From Neisseriaceae bacterium JH1-16 (GTDB taxonomy: Bacteria; Pseudomonadota; Gammaproteobacteria; Burkholderiales; Chromobacteriaceae): a DNA stretch of 64,000 bases. Positions 55,627 through 63,991 of the stretch are shown here, piece after piece. The stretch lies in assembly GCA_025989215.1 (NCBI GenBank), contig JAPDNP010000003.1:62001-126000 (forward strand), in the 5' to 3' direction. Each line of letters begins with the position of its first letter. Position 1 is the stretch's first letter. Made by a program: the position numbers and the translations under genes. The notes beneath the pieces were generated by a model. The model saw nothing but the letters and a program-made list of their open reading frames with translations, was not told where the DNA came from and searched no databases.

Positions 55627-56616
55627 TCATTCGGAATGACCGGTCGCCGCCTCGGCCAGGTCCGATGCTTGACCCGCACGCGCTTCAGCCGGCGCGGCCT
55701 GGCCGGGCTGTGCCGCCGCATACTCGGTGCCGGACCGCAGTTCGGCCGGCAGATAGCGCGCCTGGACCAGTCGGTTCGGCAGACCGAGTTTGCCGAGGAA
55801 GGTATCCATCTTCGGCACCCACACCGGCATGCCTTCCAGATGGGCCATCATATTGTGCGAGTCGTTCATGAAGCGGCCGACTTCGACCAGCTCGGCCTGC
55901 CCGCCCGAGGCGGTGTAGCGCTCGTGCATGCTGTGCCAGGTCGAGGTCGAGAACAGGCTGTCGTTGTCGCCGTAGAACCAGATCGACGGCACACGGGTGT
56001 CCGCACCGTAGTGGGCCGCCGCGTCGGCCAGATGCGAACCCCACCACGGGCATTGCGGCTCGCTGAGTCCGCCGGAGAAATTGACCAGGCCTCGCACGCC
56101 CGGGTGGTTGAGCGTCCCCACCGCCAGCGCGTTCCAGCCGCCGAAGCTCTGGCCGGCCACCACGATGCGGTGCGGATCGATGTCGGACTGCTTGCTCATG
56201 TAGTCGATGACCGCGCCGATGTCGGCGGCCTGCTGGCGGCCGTCAGCCTCGATATCGCAGTCGTGCAGCACGAAGCGCCCACCCGAGCCGGCAAAACCGC
56301 GCAGCATCGGCAGCACCACCGCGTAGCCGCGCGACAGGAAGTAGCGGGTCGCGTAGCGCGCACGGTAGCGCGGTTGCTCATCGGCATGGCCGACGTCCTT
56401 GCCGTGGTTCATCACCACCAGCGGGAACGGGCCGGGGCCAGACGGCTTGAACAGCGTCGCCTGCAACAGCACCGGATGCGCCTTGCCCACCGGCACGCTG
56501 ATCACCTGCTCGTTCAACGAAGCGTCGAGCGACTCGTCGGCATGGCAATATGCACTCGCCATCAGCAAAGGCAGCAACAGCAACAACGCCAATCTTTTTA
56601 TAAAAATCGTCAGCAT
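55627..56616 (-). CDS. Secreted alpha/beta hydrolase (dienelactone-hydrolase-like)
   Basis: The 329-residue precursor has a signal peptide (MLTIFIKRLALLLLLPLLM region, cut near YCHA) and an alpha/beta hydrolase fold with the oxyanion segment VVMNHGKDVGHADEQ, nucleophile elbow GQSFGGW, and acid/base candidates in YGDNDSLF and NDSHNMM. The C-terminal 30 residues are Ala/Gln-rich. Start 56616 gives the signal peptide; the longer frame has no conserved sequence. Substrate unknown. Confidence 0.8.
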   Translation of the reverse strand: MLTIFIKRLALLLLLPLLMASAYCHADESLDASLNEQVISVPVGKAHPVLLQATLFKPSGPGPFPLVVMNHGKDVGHADEQPRYRARYATRYFLSRGYAVVLPMLRGFAGSGGRFVLHDCDIEADGRQQAADIGAVIDYMSKQSDIDPHRIVVAGQSFGGWNALAVGTLNHPGVRGLVNFSGGLSEPQCPWWGSHLADAAAHYGADTRVPSIWFYGDNDSLFSTSTWHSMHERYTASGGQAELVEVGRFMNDSHNMMAHLEGMPVWVPKMDTFLGKLGLPNRLVQARYLPAELRSGTEYAAAQPGQAAPAEARAGQASDLAEAATGHSE

Positions 56617-56939
56617 ATCAAAGACATCCGAGCCGTTAGACGCACACAAGCTCGCCACTTTAACGTAAAGAAAGTCCTCGTCAATCGCCGTGCGGCGAAC
56701 GGTAGCATTGATTTCCCACGGTAGCATTTCCAGGCGCGCAACCATGAAAAAAGCCCGGTATAAACCGGGCTTTTTTCATGGCGTGGCAATGCTCAGACGT
56801 TAAACCGAAACATGCGCCAAGGAGCGTTGTTTCCACATGCAGTTGCAGATTGATCGGCCATTTCGTAGTCACTTCCATATACATTTTTCGCGGCGCTACC
56901 TTGGCTGGTGGCGCTCGAAATGACGGCAGCTTCGCACAA
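56617..56939. other. 323-bp gap between hydrolase and XRE gene
   Basis: No gene is seen. It holds a 10-11 bp direct repeat with a period of 19 bp (56699 and 56718) and the long hairpin at 56742-56781 described separately. Composition drops in GC near 56640-56700. Confidence 0.5.
56742..56781. terminator. 18-bp perfect hairpin, probable terminator of the XRE gene transcript
   Basis: CCATGAAAAAAGCCCGGT pairs with its exact complement across a 4-nt ATAA loop. A6 and T6 lie inside the stem. It is about 160 bp after the XRE stop. Confidence 0.7.
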
Positions 56940-57194
56940 TCAGGGTGCTCCGTCTGCAGGGGGCTCGAACAAGAAGAGCTCGCCCACCGGAACCTCCAGC
57001 GTCTCAGCGAGCTTGCAGATGTTGATCAATGCAATGTTGCGCTGCCCACGTTCGACGCCCCCCAGGTAGCTCCGGGCTATGCCACTTTCGAGGGCTAGCC
57101 TCTCCTGCGACCAGCCCTTCAGCTTCCGAACCTGAGCCAACCTGCGCCCGAAGAGGATGCGCGGGTCTGTCTGCATCGATTTCTTCTTGTCCAA
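56940..57194 (-). CDS. XRE-family helix-turn-helix regulator
   Basis: The 84-residue protein has one HTH domain (about 15-70: LAQVRKLKGWSQERLALESGIARSYLGGVERGQRN) of the Cro/C1 type and nothing else; it is like controller proteins of restriction-modification systems and of small phage/island operons. Upstream is a palindromic operator at 57238-57288, so self-control is likely. It sits at the edge of a degraded mobile segment. Confidence 0.85.
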   Translation of the reverse strand: MDKKKSMQTDPRILFGRRLAQVRKLKGWSQERLALESGIARSYLGGVERGQRNIALINICKLAETLEVPVGELFLFEPPADGAP

Positions 57195-57237
57195 AAGAAA
57201 AAGATGCTATGAATAGAGCCACTATCGGGCCACGCCC

Positions 57238-57288
57238 TATGAGTGACAAAGACAGGAAACACTGGCAAATTATGTCACTCATAGTGAC
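57238..57288. promoter_or_regulatory. Operator between divergent XRE and GX3-protein genes
   Basis: TATGAGTGAC (57238-57247) is an exact inverted copy of GTCACTCATA (57274-57283), and the latter is itself the left part of the palindrome GTCACTCATAGTGAC (57274-57288). Such repeated dyads suit a dimeric XRE regulator binding two sites. Confidence 0.6.
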
Positions 57289-57369
57289 CATAATGACGAG
57301 AGTCAAATTAAGGGGCCAAGGCAGGGATGACGAACATCGCAACATCAACCTGCCGCCGAGGAGATAACG

Positions 57370-57813
57370 ATGGTCGGTGAATACTTCAATGACCAGGCAG
57401 TCACCGAGCAGCATGGCTACAGCATGGGTCACTTGGCCGGAGAGCTCCAAGGCCGTGAGCGCGGTCGCCAGGAAGGCCATCACGCCGGTTACAACGCGAG
57501 ACACGCGGATGGCTATACCGAAGGCCACGAGGCTGGCCGCCTGGCGGGGTGGAACGCGGGTATTGCTCGCGGCAATGAGGAAATCCTCAAGCAGCTGGCA
57601 TTCACGCGAGAGCATGTTGCCGAGAATGAGGTGTTGAAGACGCTTGTGGTGAATGCCAATGCCCTGATCGAGCAACTCCGTGCCCAGCTGTCGGAAGTTG
57701 AGACGCAGAAGGAACGCATCGAGGCAGTCGGCCGTGAAGCTCTCCAGATGGCCTCGGCGGCCACCGTCGGAGCGCCACGCTTGACCGTCTTGTTGAGGAT
57801 GTCGAGCACGTGA
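57370..57813 (+). CDS. GX3-repeat (Yae1-like deca-GX3) protein, 3' end replaced
   Basis: Residues 16-68 carry glycine at every fourth position (13 of 14 places), a deca-GX3 pattern as in Yae1-type proteins, followed by a coiled-coil (about 75-120, with ALIEQLRAQLSEVETQKERIEAV). The last about 20 residues (from about SAATVGAPRL) are only the antisense of the integrase gene, so the true end is lost at a junction near 57755-57765. It is divergent from the XRE gene and has a good ribosome site (GAGGAGATAACG). Function unknown. Confidence 0.6.
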   Translation: MVGEYFNDQAVTEQHGYSMGHLAGELQGRERGRQEGHHAGYNARHADGYTEGHEAGRLAGWNAGIARGNEEILKQLAFTREHVAENEVLKTLVVNANALIEQLRAQLSEVETQKERIEAVGREALQMASAATVGAPRLTVLLRMSST

Positions 57814-58241
57814 GCCGGTGTGATCTGGCGTACTGGCAGCTTGCCGATCGACGGGAAGACCACGCGCTCTAACATGTCCAGCCGCCGCTTTTTCGTCATT
57901 TCTTCCCAGTCCTTCAGGGCCAGCCACTCCTTGGCGACGGCCTCGAACGTATTTGCTGCGTCCTGCTCGCGCTTGATGCGCTCGATCTGACGGTTCCGGA
58001 CGGGATTGATGCCCTCCTTGACCAGCTTGCGCGCGGCCTCGCACTTTTCCCTGGCCTCCCCGAGCGTCACGCTGGGGTAGTCGCCGAGTGCGAACCACGA
58101 AGCCTTGTCATTGAGCTTGAACCGATAGCGCCACGCCTTGATGCCGTTGGGTTTGATTTCCAGGTACAGACCCTTGTAGTCATTGAGGCGGTAGATGCCC
58201 TCTTTGGGCTTGGCAGCTCGGCACTGGGCATCTGTCAGCAT
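57765..58241 (-). pseudogene. Tyrosine-type phage integrase, N-terminal fragment
   Basis: The start is intact: an Arm DNA-binding domain (DUF4102 type: MLTDAQCRAAKPKEGIYRLND, WRYRFKLNDKASWFALGDYPSVTLGEAR) and the beginning of the SAM-like core-binding domain (EWLALKDWEEMTKKRRLDMLERVVFPSIGKLPVRQITPAHVLDIL region). The conserved frame ends at about APTVAAEA, where it runs into the GX3 gene on the other strand; the catalytic Arg-His-Arg-Tyr domain is missing. The open frame continues to 57513 as nonsense. It marks a lost or rearranged island next to ychF. Confidence 0.85.
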
Positions 58242-58370
58242 CGTGGGGCTCTCCAGGTGGTCATGCGCTCATCGTATACACCTTATGAGGTGCATGGCAA
58301 TAATCATATACACGCCCGTATTCACTTGCGCAGCGCAATCAAATGTTGTTGCATGCAATGAGCTGAAATG

Positions 58371-58396
58371 AAAAAGCCCCGTATTTACGGGGCTTT
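58371..58396 (-). terminator. Terminator of ychF
   Basis: AAAGCCCCGT/ACGGGGCTTT hairpin with T5 on the minus strand, 60 bp after ychF. Confidence 0.8.
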
Positions 58397-58455
58397 GTGT
58401 CAGTTTTGGCGACTCTCTGCAAGCAGATGCAATCGCCTGAAATGGCTAGTTTGAC

Positions 58456-59547
58456 TCAGACGTTGAACAGGAAGTTCATCACGTCACCGTCCTTGACCAC
58501 GTATTCCTTGCCTTCCGAACGCATCTTGCCGGCTTCCTTGGCCTTCGCTTCGCCGCCGCAGGCGATGAAGTCGTCGAACGCAATGGTCTGCGCGCGGATG
58601 AAGCCGCGCTCGAAATCGGTGTGGATCACACCGGCTGCCTGCGGGGCGGTATCGCCGACGTGGATGGTCCAGGCGCGTACTTCCTTCACACCGGCGGTGA
58701 AGTAGGTCTGCAGGCCCAGCAGCTTGTAGGCGGCACGGATCAGGCGGTTCAGGCCCGGCTCCTCCAGTCCCATCTCGGACAGGAACTCGGCCTTGTCGGC
58801 CTCGTCGAGCTCGACGATTTCCGATTCGATCGCCGCACACAGCGCCACTACCGGCGCGCCCTCTTTCGCCGCCAGCTCTTGCAGGCGGGTCAGGTGCGGG
58901 TTGTTCTCGAAACCGTCTTCGGCCACGTTGGCGACATACATCGCCGGCTTGATCGTCAGCAGGCAGAACGGCTTGAGCAGCGCCAGTTCTTCCGCATCGA
59001 GGGCCAGCGAACGCGCCGGGTGGCCCTGGTCGAGGTGAGCACGCACCTTTTCCAGAACCGCCACCGACTTGATGGCTTCCTTGTCACCCGAACGGGCCTT
59101 CTTGCCGTCGCGCAGGATGGCCTTTTCCACCGTGCCCAGGTCAGCCAGCGCCAGTTCGGTCACGATGGTTTCGATGTCGGAGATCGGATCGACCTTGCCG
59201 GCCACGTGCACCACATTGTCGTCGTCGAAGCAGCGCACCACGTTGACGATCGCGTCGGTCTCGCGGATGTTGGCCAGGAACTGGTTACCCAGCCCCTCCC
59301 CCTTCGACGCGCCCGCTACCAGGCCGGCGATATCGACGAACTCGACGATGGCCGGCTGAATCTTTTGCGGTTTGACGATCTCGCTCAGCTGCGCCATGCG
59401 CGGGTCCGGCACCTCGACGATGCCGACATTCGGCTCGATGGTGCAGAACGGGTAGTTGGCGGCTTCGATGCCGGCCTTGGTCAGGGCGTTGAACAGGGTC
59501 GACTTGCCGACGTTCGGCAGGCCGACGATGCCACACTGGAGACTCAT
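58456..59547 (-). CDS. ychF: Redox-regulated ATPase YchF (Obg family)
   Basis: YchF is an Obg-family protein that uses ATP and binds ribosomes. The 363-residue protein has [21 protein letters not shown], the [21 protein letters not shown] segment with G3 and the long helical domain, and the C-terminal TGS domain ending [13 protein letters not shown]. The integrase remnant lies just beyond its terminator. Confidence 0.96.
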   Translation of the reverse strand: MSLQCGIVGLPNVGKSTLFNALTKAGIEAANYPFCTIEPNVGIVEVPDPRMAQLSEIVKPQKIQPAIVEFVDIAGLVAGASKGEGLGNQFLANIRETDAIVNVVRCFDDDNVVHVAGKVDPISDIETIVTELALADLGTVEKAILRDGKKARSGDKEAIKSVAVLEKVRAHLDQGHPARSLALDAEELALLKPFCLLTIKPAMYVANVAEDGFENNPHLTRLQELAAKEGAPVVALCAAIESEIVELDEADKAEFLSEMGLEEPGLNRLIRAAYKLLGLQTYFTAGVKEVRAWTIHVGDTAPQAAGVIHTDFERGFIRAQTIAFDDFIACGGEAKAKEAGKMRSEGKEYVVKDGDVMNFLFNV

Positions 59548-59708
59548 GGGGGTGTCCTTCTGAAACGGGTCTGTGCTGCCGGTTGCCGCGCTTCGGCCAA
59601 CTCTGGCCGGCCGCGCACCCGCAGACGGAAATTCACGAAACGATAAGTATACCAGCTTGCGCGGCGACTCCCGCCGTCTGCTGCCGGGCGGGGACCGCGT
59701 GTCGCATG

Positions 59709-59733
59709 AAAAAAGGCCGGGTTGCCCCGGCCT
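59709..59733 (-). terminator. Terminator of the small Cys-rich gene
   Basis: AGGCCGGG/CCCGGCCT stem with a 4-nt loop and T6 on the minus strand. Confidence 0.8.
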
Positions 59734-59754
59734 CGCTACGTCTCGCGGTGCGCC

Positions 59755-59958
59755 TCAAGGCGAGCCGCTTGCCCCGCCGTCGCACTGGCGGCTGCAGGCG
59801 TAGTGCTGGCACGGTGTGCAGCGACCACTGGCGTCGCGCTGCAGGTTGGCCGAACAATGCGCCCGGCTGCTCGCGTACATATCGACGAAGTAGCCGTAGC
59901 CGTATTCGGTGTTGGCGCTGCTGCGCTGCTCGGTCGGGGTGGGAGTGCGGTTTGCCAT
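59755..59958 (-). CDS. Small Cys-rich protein of unknown function
   Basis: The 67-residue protein is not recognised. AGGAG sits six bases ahead of the ATG and a good terminator follows the stop, so it looks like a real single-gene unit. Six residues are Cys, with CTPCQHYACSRQC near 47-59, a spacing that could bind zinc or form disulfides. There is no signal peptide or membrane segment. One repeat word encodes CSANL. Confidence 0.65.
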   Translation of the reverse strand: MANRTPTPTEQRSSANTEYGYGYFVDMYASSRAHCSANLQRDASGRCTPCQHYACSRQCDGGASGSP

Positions 59959-60078
59959 GATGGGCTCCTGACAATGACGAATTCGATTAACGTCATTATC
60001 GGTCGCCCCCGAGCGGGCGCCCTTGACCTGGATCAGCAGCGGCGCACTATCTTCTTAAAAAGCTTTTTGCCGTGATAA

Positions 60079-60657
60079 TTAACGCGCGGTATGCAGCGTC
60101 TTCATCGCCGAGGCAAAGTCACCGGAGAGCACCGTCGGCACCGTGTCCAGCGCGCGCAGGATAGCCTCGTCGATCAGCGTCTGCTCCTCGCTGCGCGGCT
60201 TCTTCAGCACGAAGTTGACCACTTCGTTGCGATCGCCCGGGTGGCCGATGCCGAGGCGCAGCCGCCAGAAGTTCGGCGAACCGAGCCGCGCGATGATGTC
60301 CTTCAGGCCATTGTGGCCGCCGTGACCGCCGCCCTGCTTGTAGCGCGCCACGCCCGGGTCGAGGTCGAGTTCGTCGTGCACCACCAGCACTTCTTCCGGC
60401 AGGATCTTGTAGAAGCGCGCCAGCGCCACCACCGCCTGACCGGACAGATTCATATAGGTCATCGGCTTGACCAGCCACACTTCGCCGGCCGGCGTATTGA
60501 CACGCGCCACCTCGCCGAAGAACTTGCTCTCCGACTTGAAGTTGGCCTTCAGCTGCCAGGCCAGCTCGTCGATCAGCCAGAAGCCGGCATTGTGCCGGGT
60601 ACGCACGTAGTCCGGGCCCGGGTTGCCCAGGCCGGCAATCAATCGAATCCCACTCAT
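60079..60657 (-). CDS. pth: Peptidyl-tRNA hydrolase
   Basis: Pth frees tRNA from peptidyl-tRNA that has dropped off the ribosome. The 192-residue protein has [22 protein letters not shown] with catalytic His22, MNLSGQAV with the Asn contact, and HDELDLDPG with the conserved Asp. It lies after rplY in the order prs-rplY-pth. Confidence 0.96.
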   Translation of the reverse strand: MSGIRLIAGLGNPGPDYVRTRHNAGFWLIDELAWQLKANFKSESKFFGEVARVNTPAGEVWLVKPMTYMNLSGQAVVALARFYKILPEEVLVVHDELDLDPGVARYKQGGGHGGHNGLKDIIARLGSPNFWRLRLGIGHPGDRNEVVNFVLKKPRSEEQTLIDEAILRALDTVPTVLSGDFASAMKTLHTAR

Positions 60658-60728
60658 CTTGCTCGCTCAATGAAAAAGCCCGCTGTGGCCGAGGCTCACA
60701 ACGGGCTGGGGTCGTGCCAAAGGCAGAC

Positions 60729-61307
60729 TTATTCGGCTTTGACTTTGCCCGAAGCCGAAGCGATGGCCAGGTCTTCGCCGCGCAGCAGCGATACGCCTTC
60801 CACGCCTTCCGGCAGTTTCACGTCGGACAGGTGGATGGTTTGACCACCAACCACGGTCGACAGGTCGACTTCGATGAAGTTCGGCAGAGCGGCCGGCAGA
60901 GCGCGGACTTCCACTTCGTTCAGGATGTACGACAGACGGCCGCCGTGCAGCTTCACAGCCGGCGATACGTCGGCGTTGACGTAGTGCAGCGGCACCTTAA
61001 CATGTACTTTTTCGTTCAGGTTCACGCGCTGGAAGTCAACGTGCATTACCTGCTGCTTGTACGGGTGCATCTGGAAGTCACGCACCAGCACCGGCTCTTT
61101 GGCGCCGTCTACAACCAGGTCGATGACGCTGGTGTGGAACGCTTCGTCTTTCAGCGCGTAGAACACGGTGTTGTGATCGATGGTCACTGCTTCCGGGGCT
61201 TTCTCGCCACCGTAAACAACGGCCGGGGTCTGGCCAGCGTGACGCAGGCGGCGGCTCGCACCAGTGCCCTGTTCTGCACGCTTGGCAGCAATCAATTCGA
61301 ATGCCAT
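60729..61307 (-). CDS. rplY: 50S ribosomal protein L25 (CTC long form)
   Basis: L25 binds 5S rRNA. The 192-residue product has the L25 domain (about 1-92) and the extra C-terminal TL5/CTC domain (about 93-185), so it is the long form, unlike the single-domain E. coli protein. In the same strand as prs and pth. Confidence 0.95.
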   Translation of the reverse strand: MAFELIAAKRAEQGTGASRRLRHAGQTPAVVYGGEKAPEAVTIDHNTVFYALKDEAFHTSVIDLVVDGAKEPVLVRDFQMHPYKQQVMHVDFQRVNLNEKVHVKVPLHYVNADVSPAVKLHGGRLSYILNEVEVRALPAALPNFIEVDLSTVVGGQTIHLSDVKLPEGVEGVSLLRGEDLAIASASGKVKAE

Positions 61308-61383
61308 GGTAAAACTCCTTTACGGGCGACCATCGTCGCCCCGATTGAAAATCACCGCTCCGCCGCGACCAGCGCGAGCGATG

Positions 61384-62367
61384 TTACGGCAGGCAGGCGC
61401 CTGTCGAAACCAGTTCCTCGTTGAAGAGGTAGGACACCGACTCTTCGTTGTTGATCCGGCGCAGCGTCTCGGCCATCAGGCCGGCGATCGATACGGCGCG
61501 GATGCGCGAGCAGGCGCGAGCCTGTGCGGACAACGGGATGGTGTCAGTCACCACCACTTGGTCGATGTCGGAATTCTGAATGCGGTCGACCGCCTGACCC
61601 GAGAACACCGCGTGGGTCGCGTAGGCGACCACTTTGACCGCGCCGCGCTCTTTCAGCGCCGAGGCAGCCTTGCACAGGGTGTTGGCGGTGTCGATCATGT
61701 CGTCGATGATCAGGCAGGTACGGCCCGACACGTCGCCGATGATGTTCATCACTTCGGCCACGTTGGCCTTCGGACGACGCTTGTCGATGATCGCGAGATC
61801 AGCGTTCAACGCCTTGGCGGTGGCGCGAGCGCGCACCACGCCGCCGATGTCCGGGCTGACCACCAGCAGGTCTTCGAAGCGCTGAGCGACGATGTCTTTC
61901 AGCAGTACCGGGGTCGCGTAGACGTTATCGACCGGGATATCGAAGAAGCCCTGGATCTGGTCGGCGTGCAGATCGACGGTCAGCACGCGGTCGATGCCGG
62001 CGGTGGCCAGCATGTTGGCGACCAGCTTGGCCGAGATCGGTACACGGGCCGAACGCGGGCGACGGTCCTGACGGGCGTAACCGAAATACGGAATCGCCGC
62101 GGTGATCCGGCCGGCCGAGGCACGCTTGAGCGCGTCGGCCATGGTCAGGATCTCCATCAGGTTGTCGTTGGTCGGGTTACAGGTGGACTGCAGGATGAAC
62201 ACGTCGCGACCGCGGACGTTTTCCAGCAGTTCCACTGCCACCTCCCCGTCGGAGAAGCGGCCGACGTCGGCACGCCCCAACGAGATGTCGAGGTGCTTGA
62301 CCACATTGTGTGCGAGTTCCGGATTGGCCGTTCCGGTGAAGACCATCAAACTGTCGTATGCCGCCAT
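61384..62367 (-). CDS. prs: Ribose-phosphate pyrophosphokinase
   Basis: Prs makes PRPP for purine, pyrimidine, His and Trp synthesis. The 327-residue protein has the metal-binding [17 protein letters not shown], the ribose-5-phosphate loop [11 protein letters not shown], and the flexible loop [14 protein letters not shown]. It follows the tRNA-Gln gene but a terminator stands between them. Confidence 0.96.
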   Translation of the reverse strand: MAAYDSLMVFTGTANPELAHNVVKHLDISLGRADVGRFSDGEVAVELLENVRGRDVFILQSTCNPTNDNLMEILTMADALKRASAGRITAAIPYFGYARQDRRPRSARVPISAKLVANMLATAGIDRVLTVDLHADQIQGFFDIPVDNVYATPVLLKDIVAQRFEDLLVVSPDIGGVVRARATAKALNADLAIIDKRRPKANVAEVMNIIGDVSGRTCLIIDDMIDTANTLCKAASALKERGAVKVVAYATHAVFSGQAVDRIQNSDIDQVVVTDTIPLSAQARACSRIRAVSIAGLMAETLRRINNEESVSYLFNEELVSTGACLP

Positions 62368-62395
62368 GATACTTTTGCCTGTCGGTGAACAAAGA

Positions 62396-62427
62396 AAAAG
62401 CGTGTAAGGGTTAACTTACACGCTTTT
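62396..62427 (-). terminator. Terminator after tRNA-Gln, before prs
   Basis: A 13-bp AAAAGCGTGTAAG stem, 6-nt loop and T-run on the minus strand. Confidence 0.85.
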
Positions 62428-62452
62428 ATTCACTTCATATATGTGAAGTTCT

Positions 62453-62527
62453 TGGCTGGGGAGGTAGGGATCGAACCTACGAATGCCGGAATCAAAATCC
62501 GGTGCCTTACCACTTGGCGACTCCCCA
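62453..62527 (-). tRNA. tRNA-Gln (UUG)
   Basis: The 75-nt gene starts TGGGGAGTCGCCAAG, has a TTG anticodon in the GGATTTTGATTCC stem-loop and an encoded CCA. It lies between ispE and prs, a placement conserved in many proteobacteria. Confidence 0.97.
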
Positions 62528-62539
62528 GTAAACAGATTG

Positions 62540-63379
62540 TCAGCCTTTGTCGAACAGCGGATGGTTAGCTAACCCTTTTGCGACGAATCCGCGCCATTTT
62601 TTCGACAACTGCTCAAAAACTTTGCTTGCCTGGTCTTGCGTCTCGCACTCTAGGAAAATGCAACTTCCCGAGCCGGTCATCAGTGCCGGACCATATTCGC
62701 TCAACTCCGTGAGCGCCCGGTCCACCACCGGGTAAATCTGTCGAACTACGCCTTGCATGTCGTTGCGACGTTGCTGCGTTGTTTCGAGGGTTCGCATTAT
62801 GGAGGGGGGCGAATTCCTTGTCAACAGCGGTGACGAAAAAATTTGTGCAGTCGGAATATGCACGTCCGGGCGCAGTACCACGTACCAGTTTTCTGGCAAT
62901 TCGAGCGCGGTCAGCTCCTCGCCGACGCCGGTGGCGAAGGCATTCTGGCCGAACACGAACACCGGCACGTCGGCGCCGAGGCGCAGGCCCAGCGCCATCA
63001 GCGCCTCGCGGCTGAGGCCGGTCCCCCACAGCTTATTCAGCGCAAGCAGCACGGTGGCCGCGTCCGAGCTGCCGCCGCCCAGCCCCCCGCCCATCGGGAT
63101 GCGCTTGGTCAGACGGATGCTGGCGCCGAGCCGAACGCCGCTTGCCTGCTGCAATAGCCGCGCGGCGCGCACCGTCAGGTCGGTGTCGGGATCGACGCCC
63201 GGAATCGGCGTCTCAAGCTCGATCACGCCGTCGTCGCGCACCGCCAGTTCGACCGTGTCGGCCAGATCGATGAAGCGGAACACCGTTTCGAGCAGATGGT
63301 AGCCGTCGGGGCGGCGGCCGGTGATCTTCAGCGTCAGATTGAGCTTGGCCGGGGCCGGATAGGAGTGGAACTGGGTCAT
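62540..63379 (-). CDS. ispE: 4-diphosphocytidyl-2-C-methyl-D-erythritol kinase
   Basis: IspE phosphorylates CDP-ME in the MEP isoprenoid pathway. The 279-residue GHMP kinase starts with PAPAKLNLTLKITGRRPDGYH and has the ATP loop PMGGGLGGGSSDAAT (about 95-109) and the C-terminal MTGSGSCIFLE motif. The lolB gene is 40 bp upstream with a repeat-word copy between them. Confidence 0.95.
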   Translation of the reverse strand: MTQFHSYPAPAKLNLTLKITGRRPDGYHLLETVFRFIDLADTVELAVRDDGVIELETPIPGVDPDTDLTVRAARLLQQASGVRLGASIRLTKRIPMGGGLGGGSSDAATVLLALNKLWGTGLSREALMALGLRLGADVPVFVFGQNAFATGVGEELTALELPENWYVVLRPDVHIPTAQIFSSPLLTRNSPPSIMRTLETTQQRRNDMQGVVRQIYPVVDRALTELSEYGPALMTGSGSCIFLECETQDQASKVFEQLSKKWRGFVAKGLANHPLFDKG

Positions 63380-63418
63380 GATGCGGACTGCGTAACGGTA
63401 AAGGTTGGCCGAACGGGT

Positions 63419-63991
63419 TCAGGGCTGCTGCCAGCCGTGGGTGACCAGGCGGATCGACAGCCGGTCGCGCACCAGCTCGACGCGCTTGGGCACCTGGCTT
63501 GCGGTGTCGCCTTCGTCGCGGAAGAAGCGGATGGTCCAGCCTTGCTGCTGCAGCGCGCCGTCGGCGAGCCGTTCGCTCGGCGTATTCGGCGCCGGCAGGC
63601 CGCGGATCCACCACACCAGGTTGTCCAGCGGCAGGGTCCAGCCCAGCGTCTCGTTGGTCAGCTCCTCGACGTTAGCCGAACGGGTCTGTTTGCCGTCGGC
63701 CTCCAGCAACACGCCGTCGGCGTCGCGGGTCAGCCGCGCGACGGTGCTGCCGACCGGGGTGGTGATCGACACCACGTCGTGCGCCGGCGCATGCTGCCAT
63801 TCGAAGTTGCCGTAGCTGCCCTTGTCGTCGACCTTCACCGCCAAGCGCCCGGAGGCGCTGAACGGCGTATCGACCGCCTGGCTCGGCAGATTGACTGGCT
63901 GGAACGGCTGCTGGGTGGCGCAGGCGCCCAATAACAGCGTTGCCGTGACCAGCAGCGCACGGCCCAGTTGGCGAAGGCTGCGGATGCTCAT
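63419..63991 (-). CDS. lolB: Outer-membrane lipoprotein receptor LolB
   Basis: LolB takes lipoproteins from LolA and places them in the outer membrane. The 190-residue precursor has a lipobox LLGAC (Cys24), the N-terminal FSASGRLAVKVDDKGSYGNFEWQ strands and the LDNLVWWIRGLP motif near 122-133. The ATG is 9 bases from the window edge, so its ribosome site is only partly visible. Confidence 0.92.
   Translation of the reverse strand: MSIRSLRQLGRALLVTATLLLGACATQQPFQPVNLPSQAVDTPFSASGRLAVKVDDKGSYGNFEWQHAPAHDVVSITTPVGSTVARLTRDADGVLLEADGKQTRSANVEELTNETLGWTLPLDNLVWWIRGLPAPNTPSERLADGALQQQGWTIRFFRDEGDTASQVPKRVELVRDRLSIRLVTHGWQQP

Noticed and set aside
56681-56884. Small minus-strand frame of 67 codons
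   Set aside because: It crosses the long hairpin at 56742-56781 and lacks a ribosome site; its composition is not gene-like.
57513-57764. Extension of the integrase frame beyond the conserved part
   Set aside because: It is antisense to the GX3 gene and Ser/Arg-rich; no integrase catalytic motif appears.
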